Shown: positions 8,414 through 19,364 of the stretch, piece after piece
Layout: the number at the start of each line of letters is the position of its first letter
Numbering within the stretch: the first letter of the stretch is position 1
NCBI RefSeq assembly: GCF_028751195.1
Contig: NZ_CP066784.1
Coordinates: 2,976,001-3,040,000 of the forward strand
Length of the DNA: 64,000 nt
Source: Alicyclobacillus sp. ALC3
GTDB taxonomy: Bacteria > Bacillota > Bacilli > Alicyclobacillales > Alicyclobacillaceae
Reading direction: 5' to 3'
Program-made: the position numbers and the translations under genes
The notes under the pieces: model-generated
The model's database searches: none
What the model was told of the DNA's origin: nothing
Seen by the model: the letters and a program-made list of their open reading frames with translations, nothing else

Positions 8414-9067
8414 GTGGCGTTCGCGAGACGCAAGACGACCAAAGGGGGCGTGAGCGGCTTGGCACATGAAAAGCCAGCGCTGCGGGAGCGATACCTGAGG
8501 TTGCGTGGGGGAATTTCGAAAGCCGCGCACAAAAAGTGGGATGCGGCGATCGCAGAACGCCTCGAAGAGCACCTGCGGCTGATGGCGGGGCGTGCCTCCG
8601 AAACACCGGTGGTTGCGGCGTACATGAGTCACGCAGGGGAACCAGACATCACGAGTTGTCTCGACAAGCTCTCACGTGCAGGCTGGAAGGTCGTTTTCCC
8701 GAAGACTGAGCGGGGAACGCACAGCCTGTATTTCTACGAGGTGAAACTACCTGCGGAATCAGGGGTGTTTGGGCGGGGACCGTTCGGGATCAGAGAACCT
8801 GTACCTGATGAAACAACTCTCGTCGATGCCGCAGACATCGACTTTGTGCTCTTGCCGGGCGTAGCATTTAGTGAGGCGGGAGTTCGGCTCGGTTACGGTG
8901 GTGGGTACTACGACCGCTGGCTTGCAGGGGACGGTGCCAAACCGGTGCGCATCGGGATTGTCTACAACATGCTCGTCATGGATGAACTTCCGCGCGCGAG
9001 CCATGACATCTTGGTGCATCAAATTGTCACCGAGACCGGGGTGCGTGTATGTCAAGCGCAGCACTAA
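8414..9067 (+). CDS. 5-formyltetrahydrofolate cyclo-ligase
   Basis: The enzyme converts 5-formyl-THF to 5,10-methenyl-THF with ATP, recycling a folate storage form. The family pattern is present: LRERYLRLR near the N-terminus, VVAAYMSHAGEPD, the substrate loop GPFGIREP, and LLPGVAFSEAGVRLGYGGGYYDRWL, which carries the conserved G-x-G-G-G-Y-Y-D phosphate-binding signature. GTG at 8414 is the longest start; GTG 8450 and TTG 8459 are also possible, the latter with a GGGGG run upstream. The end overlaps mobA by 19 bases. Confidence 0.9.
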   Translation: MAFARRKTTKGGVSGLAHEKPALRERYLRLRGGISKAAHKKWDAAIAERLEEHLRLMAGRASETPVVAAYMSHAGEPDITSCLDKLSRAGWKVVFPKTERGTHSLYFYEVKLPAESGVFGRGPFGIREPVPDETTLVDAADIDFVLLPGVAFSEAGVRLGYGGGYYDRWLAGDGAKPVRIGIVYNMLVMDELPRASHDILVHQIVTETGVRVCQAQH

Positions 9068-9711
9068 TCGTCGCGGGCGGCGCCAGTCGCAGAATGGGCC
9101 GGAACAAACTGACGCTGCCTTGGAGCCGTGGCAGCGCCAGCACCGTACTCGATGCAGTGCTCGTTGCAACGGGTGTAGTTGTGGACCGGGTCGTTGTGCT
9201 GTTGCCGCCAGAACCAGGAGCCGACGTGCTGCGTGTCGTAGCTCAACTTCCGCGCGTGACAGCAGTGACGGACGCATTGTGGCGGGCCGGACCGCTCCAG
9301 GCCATCGCGCACGGCTGGCCCGACGTTGCAGACTGTAACGAGGTGTTTGTGACGGCTGGAGACTTACCTGGACTTCAACCGGGTGCGTTGCTCGCGTGCC
9401 AAGCGGCGCTTGCAGCGGCGGGACCAAACTGCGATGGCGCAACGGTAGTGCGCGAAGGACGGTTGCAACCGCTCCTTGCTTGTTATCGCCAGAGGGCGGG
9501 ACAAGCCTTCATGGAGGTTGCAGATAGCGGTGAAGCTCGTCTGCAGCCTGCGCTCGAGAGACTGCAGTTGGCGAGGGTCGACGCGCAATCAGCGGGTTGG
9601 CCAGAGTGGTGGACAAGACCCGTGCATACGCCCGATGACTACGAAGCGTGGCTGCGTTATGTGGAGACATCGCTAGACAAGAGGGAGGCTTGTGTCGATG
9701 AAGGCACGTGA
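9049..9711 (+). CDS. mobA: Molybdenum cofactor guanylyltransferase MobA
   Basis: This is a nucleotidyltransferase that attaches GMP to molybdopterin to make the bis-MGD or MGD cofactor. It has the N-terminal LIVAGGASRRMGRNKL loop (L-x-GG-x-S-x-RMG-x-NK), the metal-binding AGDLPGL motif (family GDMP/GDxP), LQPLLACYR and the C-terminal VHTPDDYEAWL, equivalent to the NTPEDY ending of MobA. A cytidylyltransferase (MocA-like) role is possible, but this ending favours MobA. It overlaps both neighbours, giving one molybdenum-cofactor cluster with the two genes that follow. Confidence 0.85.
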   Translation: MSSAALIVAGGASRRMGRNKLTLPWSRGSASTVLDAVLVATGVVVDRVVVLLPPEPGADVLRVVAQLPRVTAVTDALWRAGPLQAIAHGWPDVADCNEVFVTAGDLPGLQPGALLACQAALAAAGPNCDGATVVREGRLQPLLACYRQRAGQAFMEVADSGEARLQPALERLQLARVDAQSAGWPEWWTRPVHTPDDYEAWLRYVETSLDKREACVDEGT

Positions 9712-10687
9712 AGTACCAGTGGAACAAGCTGTAGGACTGACGCTTGCTCATGACATGACGCGGATTGTCCCTGGTGAATTTAAGGGCCGAGCGTTTGCCA
9801 AAGGGCACGTGGTGACAGAAGCGGACATTCCGCTGTTGCTCGACATCGGCAAACGGCATATCTACATCCTCGAGATTGACGACGGTGAGTTGCACGAAAA
9901 CGATGGTGCCGTGCGTATGGCGAATGCAGTGGCGGGCCCCGGTGTGTCGCAGTCTGACGTGCACGAGGGGAAAGTCATTTTGAAGGCGCGCGCCGACGGC
10001 ATGTTGTGGGTAGACGAGTCTCGGCTGTTTGAGATGAACCGCATCGCGGACATTTCCATCGCGACCCGTCGACCGAACAGCCACGTAACTGCCGGAACGT
10101 CTGTAGCAGGCGTCCGCCCCATCCCGCTTGTCGTCGCCCGCGACAAAGTCGAGACGGTTGAACGCATTGGACAATCTGCAGAGCAGCCGGTCATCGACGT
10201 GATTCCCTATCAGGCTCACAAGGTCGCACTCGTGACGACAGGAAGCGAGATCCAGTCGGGCCGCATTGAAGACAAAGCGGGCCCCGTCTTGCGCGAGAAG
10301 TTTGCTAAGTTTGGCGCGGAGGTTGTCAGTCAGTCGTTTCCTGGGGACGATTTGCCGGACGTTGTCGCGGCGATTGGAGACGCGTGCGCAGGTGGCGCGA
10401 CGCTCGTGTGCGTCACGGGTGGTATGTCCGTCGATCCCGATGACCGCTCGCCGGCCGCCATCCGCAGCGCAGCGACAGAGGTTGTCACCTATGGCACACC
10501 GATGCTGCCCGGCTCTATGCTGATGTTGGCGTACAAACAGGACACGGCGGTGTTTGGGCTGCCAGGAGCCGTGATCTACGACCGTGTCACTTCCTTTGAC
10601 CTCTTGCTGCCACGTGTTCTCGCCGGGGTGCGCTGGACTCCTGACGACATCGCACGCTATGGAGCTGGCGGGTGGCTGAATGACTGA
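9698..10687 (+). CDS. Molybdopterin-binding (MoaB/MoeA-like domain) protein
   Basis: A 329-residue protein. The first half (AVGLTLAHDMTRIVPGEFKGRAFAKGH) recalls the substrate-channel part of MoeA-like proteins. The second half is a MoCF-binding domain: KVALVTTGSEI, then GAEVVSQSFPGDD and VCVTGGMSVDPDD, followed by the GTPMLPGSMLMLAY segment. It lacks the full MoeA architecture and length (about 400), so I do not call it moeA. It probably handles molybdopterin or adenylated molybdopterin between MobA and MobB. The ATG at 9698 has GAGGGAGG 9 bases upstream; the GTG at 9692 is too close to that site. Confidence 0.75.
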   Translation: MKAREVPVEQAVGLTLAHDMTRIVPGEFKGRAFAKGHVVTEADIPLLLDIGKRHIYILEIDDGELHENDGAVRMANAVAGPGVSQSDVHEGKVILKARADGMLWVDESRLFEMNRIADISIATRRPNSHVTAGTSVAGVRPIPLVVARDKVETVERIGQSAEQPVIDVIPYQAHKVALVTTGSEIQSGRIEDKAGPVLREKFAKFGAEVVSQSFPGDDLPDVVAAIGDACAGGATLVCVTGGMSVDPDDRSPAAIRSAATEVVTYGTPMLPGSMLMLAYKQDTAVFGLPGAVIYDRVTSFDLLLPRVLAGVRWTPDDIARYGAGGWLND

Positions 10688-11231
10688 CAGTTTTCGCCGC
10701 GTCTGTGTCGTCGGCGGACACAACTCCGGCAAAACGCTGCTGCTAGAGCGCCTCGTCGCGTTGTGGGCAGAGCGGGGCATGCGAGTGGTCGTGTTAAAGC
10801 ACGACGGACACGCGGATTTGTCGCCAGGCACCGACGACTGGGAAAAGCCAAACGGCGACACAGTTCGGTTGCGCCACGCCGGCGCCGCTGTCACTGCCGT
10901 GGCGGGTGGCGGGCAGTCGCTGCTTCGTCTGACGGAGGACCTGGATGTCCAAAATGTGGATGACTTTGCGCGCCGGACAGTGAATGTCGCGCGGTCTGCT
11001 GGCAACGTCGTTGACCTGGTCGCGGCAGAAGGTTGGAAACACAGCGAGTGGCCGAAGCTTGTGGTTGTTCGGAACGATGAAGAAGTAGAGTGGTTGAGCA
11101 GCCAAAATCTGCTCGACGTTCGCGCTGTCTACGCCGCAAAGCCTGTAAGGAAGGTTGCCGCTTTTGCGCGACAGGTGTATCATGGTGCAGACATAGAGCG
11201 CTTGGCCGCAGATGTCCTCGCATGGACTTGA
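10680..11231 (+). CDS. mobB: Molybdopterin-guanine dinucleotide biosynthesis protein MobB
   Basis: A small P-loop GTPase of 183 residues with Walker A GGHNSGKT near residue 12, VVVLKHDGH, a D-x-W-x-K-x-N-GDTVRLRHAGA segment and LVAAEGWKHSEWPK (EGFK in most MobB proteins). MobB is thought to help MobA by delivering GTP or cofactor, but its exact function is unresolved in the family. The start overlaps the previous stop by 8 bases. The next gene is tatA, linking cofactor synthesis to export of folded redox enzymes. Confidence 0.87.
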   Translation: MTDSFRRVCVVGGHNSGKTLLLERLVALWAERGMRVVVLKHDGHADLSPGTDDWEKPNGDTVRLRHAGAAVTAVAGGGQSLLRLTEDLDVQNVDDFARRTVNVARSAGNVVDLVAAEGWKHSEWPKLVVVRNDEEVEWLSSQNLLDVRAVYAAKPVRKVAAFARQVYHGADIERLAADVLAWT

Positions 11232-11279
11232 CAGCGCCCAACGTTTCATAGGATTGAAACTTTCGGGGAGGTGACGGGG

Positions 11280-11546
11280 ATGCTCAGTAATATTGGTTGG
11301 TCTGGACTGATTCTAATTTTGATTGCGCTGTTGCTGGTTTTTGGCCCGAGCAAACTGCCGGAGATCGGCAAGGCGTTTGGCAAATCTTTACGTGAGTTCC
11401 GAAGTGCTACACGGGATATGACGGACGAAATGAAGAGTGCTGTGTCTGATTCTCCTCAAACGTCTGCAGCGCCGACGGCGCCAGCCGTGGAGCCAATCGT
11501 GTTGAAGGACGAAGCTGACGTACAAGAGCGCAAGACGCAAGGTTGA
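11280..11546 (+). CDS. tatA: Twin-arginine translocase subunit TatA
   Basis: An 88-residue protein with one N-terminal membrane helix ([22 protein letters not shown]), the conserved [20 protein letters not shown] amphipathic segment and a polar, Pro/Ala-rich tail. This is the TatA/E pattern. TatA oligomers form the transport path for folded proteins across the membrane. The ATG at 11280 is preferred because GGGGAGGTGA sits just upstream (11265-11274); the GTG at 11271 lies inside that ribosome-binding site. tatC follows after about 70 bases. No separate tatB is visible, normal for Bacillota. Confidence 0.93.
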   Translation: MLSNIGWSGLILILIALLLVFGPSKLPEIGKAFGKSLREFRSATRDMTDEMKSAVSDSPQTSAAPTAPAVEPIVLKDEADVQERKTQG

Positions 11547-11615
11547 TTCTAATCGAACCGTAAGGTGCGCTCGGCTCAAGTTTGAGTTGGACTGGGTTGC
11601 GAGCGGGGGGCCCCT

Positions 11616-12401
11616 GTGAATATGACTGCTGTCGATCACCTGTCCGAACTGCGCAGGCGCATCATTTATGTGCTCGTTGTTTTTGTCATTTTGTTGTTCG
11701 CCTGCCTCGGCTTTGTTTCACACATCTACTCATATTTGGTATCGCCACTGCAGCAGGACGGTTTTAAGCTGATGGTGATCGGTCCTGGTGAAGTGATTAC
11801 CGTCTATTTCACCATCGCAGGCATCGTCGCAACAGGGCTCTCCGTTCCGTTCGCTTTGTACCAGACCTGGCTGTTCGTGCGCCCGGGCCTGCGAACGGTC
11901 GAACGTCGTTACACTTTGCAATTGTTGCCCTTTACGCTGGCCTTGTTTGTGTCTGGCGTGCTGTTTGCGTGGTTCGTGATCTTCCCGACCATTTTGCACT
12001 TTCTTCTCCGCATCGCTTCAGCCCAGTTTGTCGTGAACATCCGCGCGGAACTGTACTTCTCGTTCTTGTCGATGATCTGCGTGCCGTTTGGCTTCATCTT
12101 TGAACTTCCTCTGGTGGTCGTCTTTCTGACACGCATCGGGGTGATTTCTGCACGGTTTTTGCAGCGCATCCGCCGCTATGCGTACCTCGTGATTGTCCTC
12201 ATTGGCGTACTCATCAGCCCACCGGAATTAATCTCGCACTTGAGTGTGACGATTCCAATGGCTGTTTTGTACGAGATTAGCATCGTTCTCTCCAGGTTGG
12301 TGGAGCGCCGTAAGCTGGCCGCCGAGCGACGCAAGGCCGCTGCCGAGGCAGTGTCGGAACAACACCGCACGAATGGCGATGCGTCCGGGCCGCAGAACTG
12401 A
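11616..12401 (+). CDS. tatC: Sec-independent translocase subunit TatC
   Basis: TatC is the membrane receptor for twin-arginine signal peptides. The 261-residue protein has six predicted hydrophobic segments and the family landmarks: HLSELRRRI at the N-terminus, YQTWLFVRPGLRTVERR after helix 2, FxVSGVLFAWFVIFP, FGFIFELPLVVVFL and the final LISPPELISH. The GTG at 11616 and the ATG at 11622 are both possible starts after a GGGGGG run at 11605-11610. The C-terminus is charged and cytoplasmic. It pairs with tatA just upstream. Confidence 0.94.
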   Translation: MNMTAVDHLSELRRRIIYVLVVFVILLFACLGFVSHIYSYLVSPLQQDGFKLMVIGPGEVITVYFTIAGIVATGLSVPFALYQTWLFVRPGLRTVERRYTLQLLPFTLALFVSGVLFAWFVIFPTILHFLLRIASAQFVVNIRAELYFSFLSMICVPFGFIFELPLVVVFLTRIGVISARFLQRIRRYAYLVIVLIGVLISPPELISHLSVTIPMAVLYEISIVLSRLVERRKLAAERRKAAAEAVSEQHRTNGDASGPQN

Positions 12402-12420
12402 TTTTACATCGACCTCCGCA

Positions 12421-12468
12421 GTTTGACCGGAAGTTTAATCCGGAAATTTAATCCGGAGTTTAATCCGC
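12421..12468 (+). repeat. Short tandem repeat, about 12-14 bp unit, four copies
   Basis: GTTTGACCGGAA, GTTTAATCCGGAAA, TTTAATCCGGA and GTTTAATCCGC follow each other between tatC and the groES promoter. The last three share TTTAATCCG. No function is evident. Confidence 0.65.
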
Positions 12469-12507
12469 AGCAGCGGTAAAATCCCGCAAAAAACTTTCAG
12501 CACTTCC

Positions 12508-12536
12508 TTGCAAAGCCCTTGTTCACCGATTATTAT
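12508..12536 (+). promoter_or_regulatory. Sigma-A-type promoter of groES-groEL
   Basis: TTGCAA (12508-12513) and TATTAT (12531-12536) are separated by 17 bases. The predicted transcription start falls just before the CIRCE element, where HrcA binding would block initiation or early elongation. Confidence 0.75.
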
Positions 12537-12547
12537 AGGTTGTGGTG

Positions 12548-12574
12548 TTAGCACTCAATGCGGTTGAGTGCTAA
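12548..12574 (+). promoter_or_regulatory. CIRCE operator (HrcA binding site)
   Basis: TTAGCACTC (12548-12556), nine bases, then GAGTGCTAA (12566-12574) is an exact match to the CIRCE inverted repeat. It lies immediately downstream of the predicted -10 element and 40 bases before groES, so the operon should be HrcA-repressed and heat-inducible. hrcA itself is not in this window. Confidence 0.97.
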
Positions 12575-12613
12575 CAGAAACGCACATCCTCAACGGTCCA
12601 AGGAGGTTATTCC

Positions 12614-12898
12614 ATGCTGAAACCACTCGCAGATCGCGTCGTGGTCCGCCTCGTAGAGCGCGAGGAGAAAACGGCGAGCGGAATCGTGCTGCCGGACACT
12701 GCGAAAGAGAAGCCGCAGGAGGGCGAAATCGTGGCTGTCGGCGAAGGCCGCTACGAAGATGGCAAGCGCATTGCGCTCGACGTCAAGGTTGGCGATCGGG
12801 TCATCTACTCCAAGTATGCAGGCACCGAGGTCAAGGTCGACAACGAAGAGTTGCTCATCCTCCGCGAGAGCGACATCCTGGCCATCGTTGAAAAGTAA
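12614..12898 (+). CDS. groES: Co-chaperonin GroES
   Basis: GroES caps the GroEL folding chamber. The 94-residue protein starts [12 protein letters not shown] and contains the mobile loop around [33 protein letters not shown] and the closing [27 protein letters not shown] lies about 6 bases before the ATG. It is the first gene of a CIRCE-controlled two-gene operon. Confidence 0.98.
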   Translation: MLKPLADRVVVRLVEREEKTASGIVLPDTAKEKPQEGEIVAVGEGRYEDGKRIALDVKVGDRVIYSKYAGTEVKVDNEELLILRESDILAIVEK

Positions 12899-12931
12899 GC
12901 CGAACTTGCTTCGGCTACATATCTCGATTAG

Positions 12932-14572
<1,641 letters not shown>

Positions 14573-14638
14573 GACTGTGTGTTGATGTGTCGAGCTGGGT
14601 GGACTTGGTTGTCCGCCGACTCGACGGATCGGCTGGAA

Positions 14639-14669
14639 GGCGTCATCCCTTCGGGGGTGGCGCCTTTTT
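14639..14669 (+). terminator. Rho-independent terminator after groEL
   Basis: An 11-bp stem (with G-U pairs) from GGCGTCATCCC to GGGTGGCGCC, closed by a TTCG-type loop, is followed by TTTTT at 14665-14669. The remaining DNA up to the next gene at 14958 holds only weak open frames and no feature I recognise. Confidence 0.85.
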
Positions 14670-14957
14670 GCGCTACGCACCGCCTTGCCGGTGCACGATG
14701 ATGGCTGCGGATGATTCGCGGTGCCGGTTCAGCCCCGAATATCAAGCGGTAGCGACGCTGGTGCCGCCTCATCCATCAGCGATGGCCAAATCGGAGGTTC
14801 CTCTTATCTCAGTCGGCCCGTTTCCTGTTTTTTGATCATTTAGTAGTTTGAAATCCTATCTTTGTCACGTTTTGAGGGCTACAATCGTCAATAGTAGAGC
14901 ATTTTTGCGTCCACGTAGCTGTTTATGCTTTGAATTTTCCCGGAAAGGGGCAACCGC

Positions 14958-15938
14958 ATGCAACAGTCTCCACACACCCTTCGTTTTGACGGGTGGCATG
15001 AAGAAATCAAAGCCGTCGTCGACAACATCGCAGAGGTCATCGTTGGCAAGGAAGAGGTGGTTCGCCTTTTACTTGTCGCACTTTTGGCCAATGGTCACTG
15101 CCTGCTCGAGGACGTCCCCGGTGTGGGGAAGACGATGTTAGTGCGGGCTACCGCCGTTACACTTGGATGTGAGTTCAAACGCATTCAATTTACGCCAGAT
15201 TTATTGCCGTCCGACGTTTCTGGAATCAGCGTTTACAACCAGAAGTCGGAGGCTTTTGAGTTTCGCCCAGGGCCGATTTTTGGACAGATCGTGCTTGCTG
15301 ACGAGATCAACCGCACATCACCCAAGACACAGTCCGCACTGCTCGAAGCGCTTGAAGAGCACAGCGTGTCGGCAGACGGTGTGACCTATAGCTTACCGCA
15401 GCCTTTCTTTGTCCTTGCGACAGAAAATCCGATTGAGTTCGAAGGCACGTTCCCGCTTCCAGAAGCGCAACTTGACCGATTTTTGATGAAACTGAGCATG
15501 GGGTACCCGAGCGCAGCAGACGAGGTGGACATCCTTGGTAAGCAACAGGTTGCGCACCCCATCACGACTCTCCGTCCCGTGACGACGCCTGCGCAGGTGC
15601 TCGAGTGGCAGAGACAAGTCGCGGACGTGCGTGTCGATGCGTCCGTGCGCCAGTACATCGTGTCACTTGTGCGAAGCACGCGCGACCACCATAGTGTTTA
15701 TCTTGGCGCGAGCCCACGGGCGAGCATCGCATTGTTTAAGGCATCTCAGTCACTTGCCTTTATCGTCGGCAGAGACTACGTCGTGCCAGACGACGTTCGC
15801 GCACTCGCGCCGCATGTCCTTGCGCACCGCATTCTGCTCTCCGCAGACGCGCGTCTGTCTGGAGTCGACGTCGATCGACTGATCTCGGAACTCGTAGCCA
15901 ACACGCCTGTGCCGGTACTGCACGGGGTGCGCAACTGA
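14958..15938 (+). CDS. MoxR-family AAA ATPase
   Basis: A 326-residue AAA+ ATPase of the MoxR type, with Walker A VPGVGKTM near residues 53-60, [11 protein letters not shown], Walker [10 protein letters not shown] near 112-120, [14 protein letters not shown] and the sensor region [25 protein letters not shown]. The C-terminal lid carries [15 protein letters not shown] and [19 protein letters not shown]. MoxR proteins act as chaperones that insert cofactors or assemble complexes and almost always precede a DUF58 gene, as here. The stop overlaps the next start by one base (TGATG). Confidence 0.93.
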   Translation: MQQSPHTLRFDGWHEEIKAVVDNIAEVIVGKEEVVRLLLVALLANGHCLLEDVPGVGKTMLVRATAVTLGCEFKRIQFTPDLLPSDVSGISVYNQKSEAFEFRPGPIFGQIVLADEINRTSPKTQSALLEALEEHSVSADGVTYSLPQPFFVLATENPIEFEGTFPLPEAQLDRFLMKLSMGYPSAADEVDILGKQQVAHPITTLRPVTTPAQVLEWQRQVADVRVDASVRQYIVSLVRSTRDHHSVYLGASPRASIALFKASQSLAFIVGRDYVVPDDVRALAPHVLAHRILLSADARLSGVDVDRLISELVANTPVPVLHGVRN

Positions 15939-17164
15939 TGCGTGGACGGCGACTTCTGACCCTGTCCGGAGTCATCCTCTTTTGGATACTGTTGTTTGTC
16001 TTCACCCGTATCCAAGGAGCGTTCTTTGCCTGGTTTCTGTTCTACTTCATGACTGCTGTACTACTCTATGAAATCGCTGTGGCGTGGTACGGGTTGCGCC
16101 ATGTGGACGTGGAGCGGCAACTGTCTGCAGACCGGCTGTCTGCAGGGCAAAAGCTCGAGATCAAAGTGACGCTTCGCCGCAGCGGCTGGTGGCCGCACTT
16201 CTGGGTGCGCATTCGCGACGACCTACCCGAGCGCTGGCTGCGCGACGAAAGCGATGCCGAGCGTGTGCTCTTGCCGCTGTGGCAGCAGACGCGGACGTTT
16301 GTGTACGACATTCGCAACCTGCAGCGTGGAGTTTATCGTATTGGTGAAACCAGGCTGGAGACAGGGGATGTGCTCGGGCTTGTGCGCAGCGTCAGGCACT
16401 ACGAGCGCACGAACGAGGTGCTCGTCTACCCACGGGTCGTGCCAGTGCGCGGGTGGTCCGGATATCACCCGGAGGAACTCGGTCTGCGCCAGCCGACTCG
16501 GCGTCGCGCCGAGGAGTCGACAACTGTCCTTGGTGTGCGAGACTACATCCCAGGTGACCGGCTGAGTCGAATCCACTGGCCAGCGAGCGCCAGACGCGGC
16601 CAACTCCAGGCAAAAGAGTTTGAACTGCACGTGACGAGTGAGCTGCTGTTCATCATCGATGCGGCGAAGTCGAGTTTCCCAACAGGGTCACGAGACCGGT
16701 TCGAACTTGAAATGACCATCGCGGCGTCGCTCATGAGGCACGCCTTTGACTTGAAACGTCAGTTTGCGATGACGATGCACAGTACACGAGTCGTGTCGCT
16801 TCCTGCCGGCAGCACCCAGGCGCTGTTGTTTCGCGCGCTTCAGGAGTTAGCCATGGCCGAGCCGGACGGGCGCACCAACTTTGCGCAATCCTTCGCACGC
16901 ATGGCCCAAGAGGCGCCACAGGGGACGACGCTCGTCGTCATTTCGCCGACAGTGACTCGCGATACCGCTGCGGTGGCAGGGACCGTCCGCAACCGCGTAA
17001 CGGTCGAGTGGTTTATGCCAGTGGGCGGTCCGAAGGTGACGGAGACCGAACGACAAGGGTTGCAGATGTTGACGACCGCCGGCGTACACGTCTATTTGAT
17101 CCCGTCGTCCGACCAACTGGAATCTCTGCAACGGGGAGGGATACAGCGTGCCACGAGTGTCTAA
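15938..17164 (+). CDS. DUF58-domain membrane protein
   Basis: A 408-residue protein with two N-terminal membrane helices (LLTLSGVILFWILLFVF and FFAWFLFYFMTAVLLYEIAVA), a beta-rich extracytoplasmic stretch, then the DUF58 signature GVRDYIPGDRLSRIHWPASARRGQL. A von Willebrand A-like fold with weak MIDAS character follows (LLFIIDAAKSSFP). DUF58 proteins pair with MoxR ATPases and transglutaminase-like proteins. Their molecular role is not settled; polysaccharide or peptide export and envelope maintenance have been proposed. Start and stop overlap the flanking genes. Confidence 0.88.
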   Translation: MRGRRLLTLSGVILFWILLFVFTRIQGAFFAWFLFYFMTAVLLYEIAVAWYGLRHVDVERQLSADRLSAGQKLEIKVTLRRSGWWPHFWVRIRDDLPERWLRDESDAERVLLPLWQQTRTFVYDIRNLQRGVYRIGETRLETGDVLGLVRSVRHYERTNEVLVYPRVVPVRGWSGYHPEELGLRQPTRRRAEESTTVLGVRDYIPGDRLSRIHWPASARRGQLQAKEFELHVTSELLFIIDAAKSSFPTGSRDRFELEMTIAASLMRHAFDLKRQFAMTMHSTRVVSLPAGSTQALLFRALQELAMAEPDGRTNFAQSFARMAQEAPQGTTLVVISPTVTRDTAAVAGTVRNRVTVEWFMPVGGPKVTETERQGLQMLTTAGVHVYLIPSSDQLESLQRGGIQRATSV

Positions 17165-19364
17165 CCCATGGCAAGGCGCGAGGATGCGGTTATTCACGGG
17201 TGTTGCTGGCGGCCTTTGGCTGTGGGTGTTCCTTGGACCGGTTGCGAAACTGGGACTGCTCTATCAACCGCAATCCCTCTTGCCAGTTTTCGTTGTCCTC
17301 GTGCTGGCGCAACTCGTCCCTTACAAATGGGTGCGAGTGCTCGCAGCGTTTGCCGTGACCACGTGGTACATGCGTCGCTACCACAGCCCTGCAAACGTGA
17401 CAGCCTTGCGGGGAATCGCCATCGTGTTCCGTGGGGACGCGCATGACTTGGTCGGTCTTCTCGAACATCGAGTGCCGTTTTCGGACCCACTTCAGACGCA
17501 CATGTTTCTCGCTGCCCTTTGTCTCATCTTCTGGCTCTTGTTGTACGCAGCCGTCAGACCACGGCTGTGGGTGTTTTACAACGCGCTCGGCGTGTTGGTG
17601 CTCGGCGTCATCGACGCCAACACCAAAGTCCATCCGAACGTGGCGCTGGTGGTCATGTTGCTGATCTTTGTCGCCGTCCGCAGCATCTCGCAGTTCCAGT
17701 CCATCCACGACCGCCTAGTCGGCGCAAGGAACCCGGCGTTTCGCTACTTTGCGCCTGTCGCAGCAATCTTTGGCGTCGTCTGTGGGCTGGCCCTGCTGCT
17801 GCCGAAGCAGCAAGCCGTGTGGGCAAACCCGTTTGTGGCTGTTGGCAACGGTTCTGGTGTTGGACTCGCAGGGCTCGGACTGCCGGCCCGCAAGGTGATC
17901 GGTTACGAGCAGGACGACTCGTCGCTTGGTGGTTCGTTTGTCATGAGCAAAACGCCTGTTCTCGAGGTGGTAGAACCGTATCCCACTTACCTCCAAGGGC
18001 AGATCTTGAACACGTACACAGGCCACGGCTGGATTGCGAACAACCTCAACCCACAGGCAGTTGTGCCAGGACAGAACTTCGCAAGTCCTAGCGCGACGTT
18101 TACGAATAATGTCCCCGCGAACACAGTGACTCAGCAGGTGACGGTTCTGAACGCCTCCTTGCACTCGAACAACCTGTTCGCGGGCTACGCTGCGCAACAG
18201 CTCGTCTCCGCTCGCTTGCGGCGACCAGGCATCATCGAGGAGGACCAAAACACCGGCACACTCATTTCTGGGCTCTTGCAACCGGGTGATACGTATACGG
18301 TTGTGAGTCGGCAAATGTCCGATCCGACGACGATGCTGTTCAATCAATCGGCTAACCCCAGCTCATTTCCTGCGAGTGTGCAGTCGGATTTACGACTCCC
18401 GTCGACACTCCCTGCGCGTGTCCGGCAATTGGCGCAACAACTGGCGGTTGGCACGAACTCGGAACTCGGCAAGGTGCAAAGTGTCGAGACGTATCTGGAC
18501 AATAACGAACAATACGCCACTCAAGGGATCCCGGTGCCTGGGCCGCATCAGGACTACGTCGATCAGTTTCTGTTTGAAACACACAAGGGCTACTGTAACA
18601 ACTTCTCCACCGCCATGGCCGTGCTGTTGCGCGCCGAGGGCATTCCGACGCGGTGGGTGACCGGTTTTTCCACAGGCACGCTTGACACTTCCTACAAGGG
18701 TCCTGGGAAGCGATACATCATCACCAACGCCGATGCACATTCGTGGGTTCAGGTGTACTTTCCGGGGGCCGGCTGGATTCCGTTTGACCCGACTCCGAAT
18801 TACTACATGGCCTACTCGCCGTCTAAAGCGGTGTCCATCACACCACCGGCGAGTTCTGGAACCACGACAACCGCGCCGAAGGTGAAGCCTCGTAAACTGC
18901 CTGTTCCGCTGCCAAACTCGGGTGGTTCTGCTCCGTCTAGTGGCACGGGCTCCGGCTCCGGCACCGGCACCGGCATCGGTTGGGTCAAGCCCCTGTTGGA
19001 AGGTCTTGGCTGGTTTGCGGGGGTAGTGCTCGTGCTGGCTTTGTTGTTTCGCCGTCGTCTGTCGCTGTTCCGCCACCGCGCGAGTTGGCGCGGTGAGGGG
19101 ACAACGGCGATGACGCGCGCAATCCGCCACTTGCTACACCTTCTGCGCGTGCGCGGCCTTGCGCCAAAAACGGGCGGTGTGACGCTGCGTGACCTCGGAG
19201 CGGTTGCGAAAAAGTGCGAGATTCCGGACGAAGACTACCGCGGTTTCGTGACTACGGTTGAACGAGTCTGGTACGGTGGCGGTGAAGCGGAACAAAGGGA
19301 TATGGAGCAAGCAAAATCAGTCTGGCAGCGCTGGCTGACGCAGCTTTTGCAAATTTGGCGATAG
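17148..19364 (+). CDS. Membrane protein with transglutaminase-like protease domain
   Basis: A 738-residue protein. The first 230 residues are a series of hydrophobic helices. A large extracytoplasmic region follows with a transglutaminase core: catalytic cysteine in GYCNNFSTAMAVLLRAEGIPT, histidine in ADAHSWVQVYFP and aspartate in GWIPFDPTP. A Pro/Ser/Gly/Thr-rich linker (about 575-610) leads to another helix and a cytoplasmic tail of the DUF4129 kind. The GTG start has GGGGAGGG 7 bases upstream and overlaps the DUF58 gene by 17 bases. The trio MoxR-DUF58-transglutaminase is a recurring conserved operon; the substrate is unknown. Confidence 0.9.
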   Translation: MPRVSNPWQGARMRLFTGVAGGLWLWVFLGPVAKLGLLYQPQSLLPVFVVLVLAQLVPYKWVRVLAAFAVTTWYMRRYHSPANVTALRGIAIVFRGDAHDLVGLLEHRVPFSDPLQTHMFLAALCLIFWLLLYAAVRPRLWVFYNALGVLVLGVIDANTKVHPNVALVVMLLIFVAVRSISQFQSIHDRLVGARNPAFRYFAPVAAIFGVVCGLALLLPKQQAVWANPFVAVGNGSGVGLAGLGLPARKVIGYEQDDSSLGGSFVMSKTPVLEVVEPYPTYLQGQILNTYTGHGWIANNLNPQAVVPGQNFASPSATFTNNVPANTVTQQVTVLNASLHSNNLFAGYAAQQLVSARLRRPGIIEEDQNTGTLISGLLQPGDTYTVVSRQMSDPTTMLFNQSANPSSFPASVQSDLRLPSTLPARVRQLAQQLAVGTNSELGKVQSVETYLDNNEQYATQGIPVPGPHQDYVDQFLFETHKGYCNNFSTAMAVLLRAEGIPTRWVTGFSTGTLDTSYKGPGKRYIITNADAHSWVQVYFPGAGWIPFDPTPNYYMAYSPSKAVSITPPASSGTTTTAPKVKPRKLPVPLPNSGGSAPSSGTGSGSGTGTGIGWVKPLLEGLGWFAGVVLVLALLFRRRLSLFRHRASWRGEGTTAMTRAIRHLLHLLRVRGLAPKTGGVTLRDLGAVAKKCEIPDEDYRGFVTTVERVWYGGGEAEQRDMEQAKSVWQRWLTQLLQIWR

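Noticed and set aside
14587-15141. Two open frames between groEL and the MoxR gene
   Set aside because: The first covers the groEL terminator and the second overlaps the MoxR gene in another frame. Neither has a ribosome binding site.
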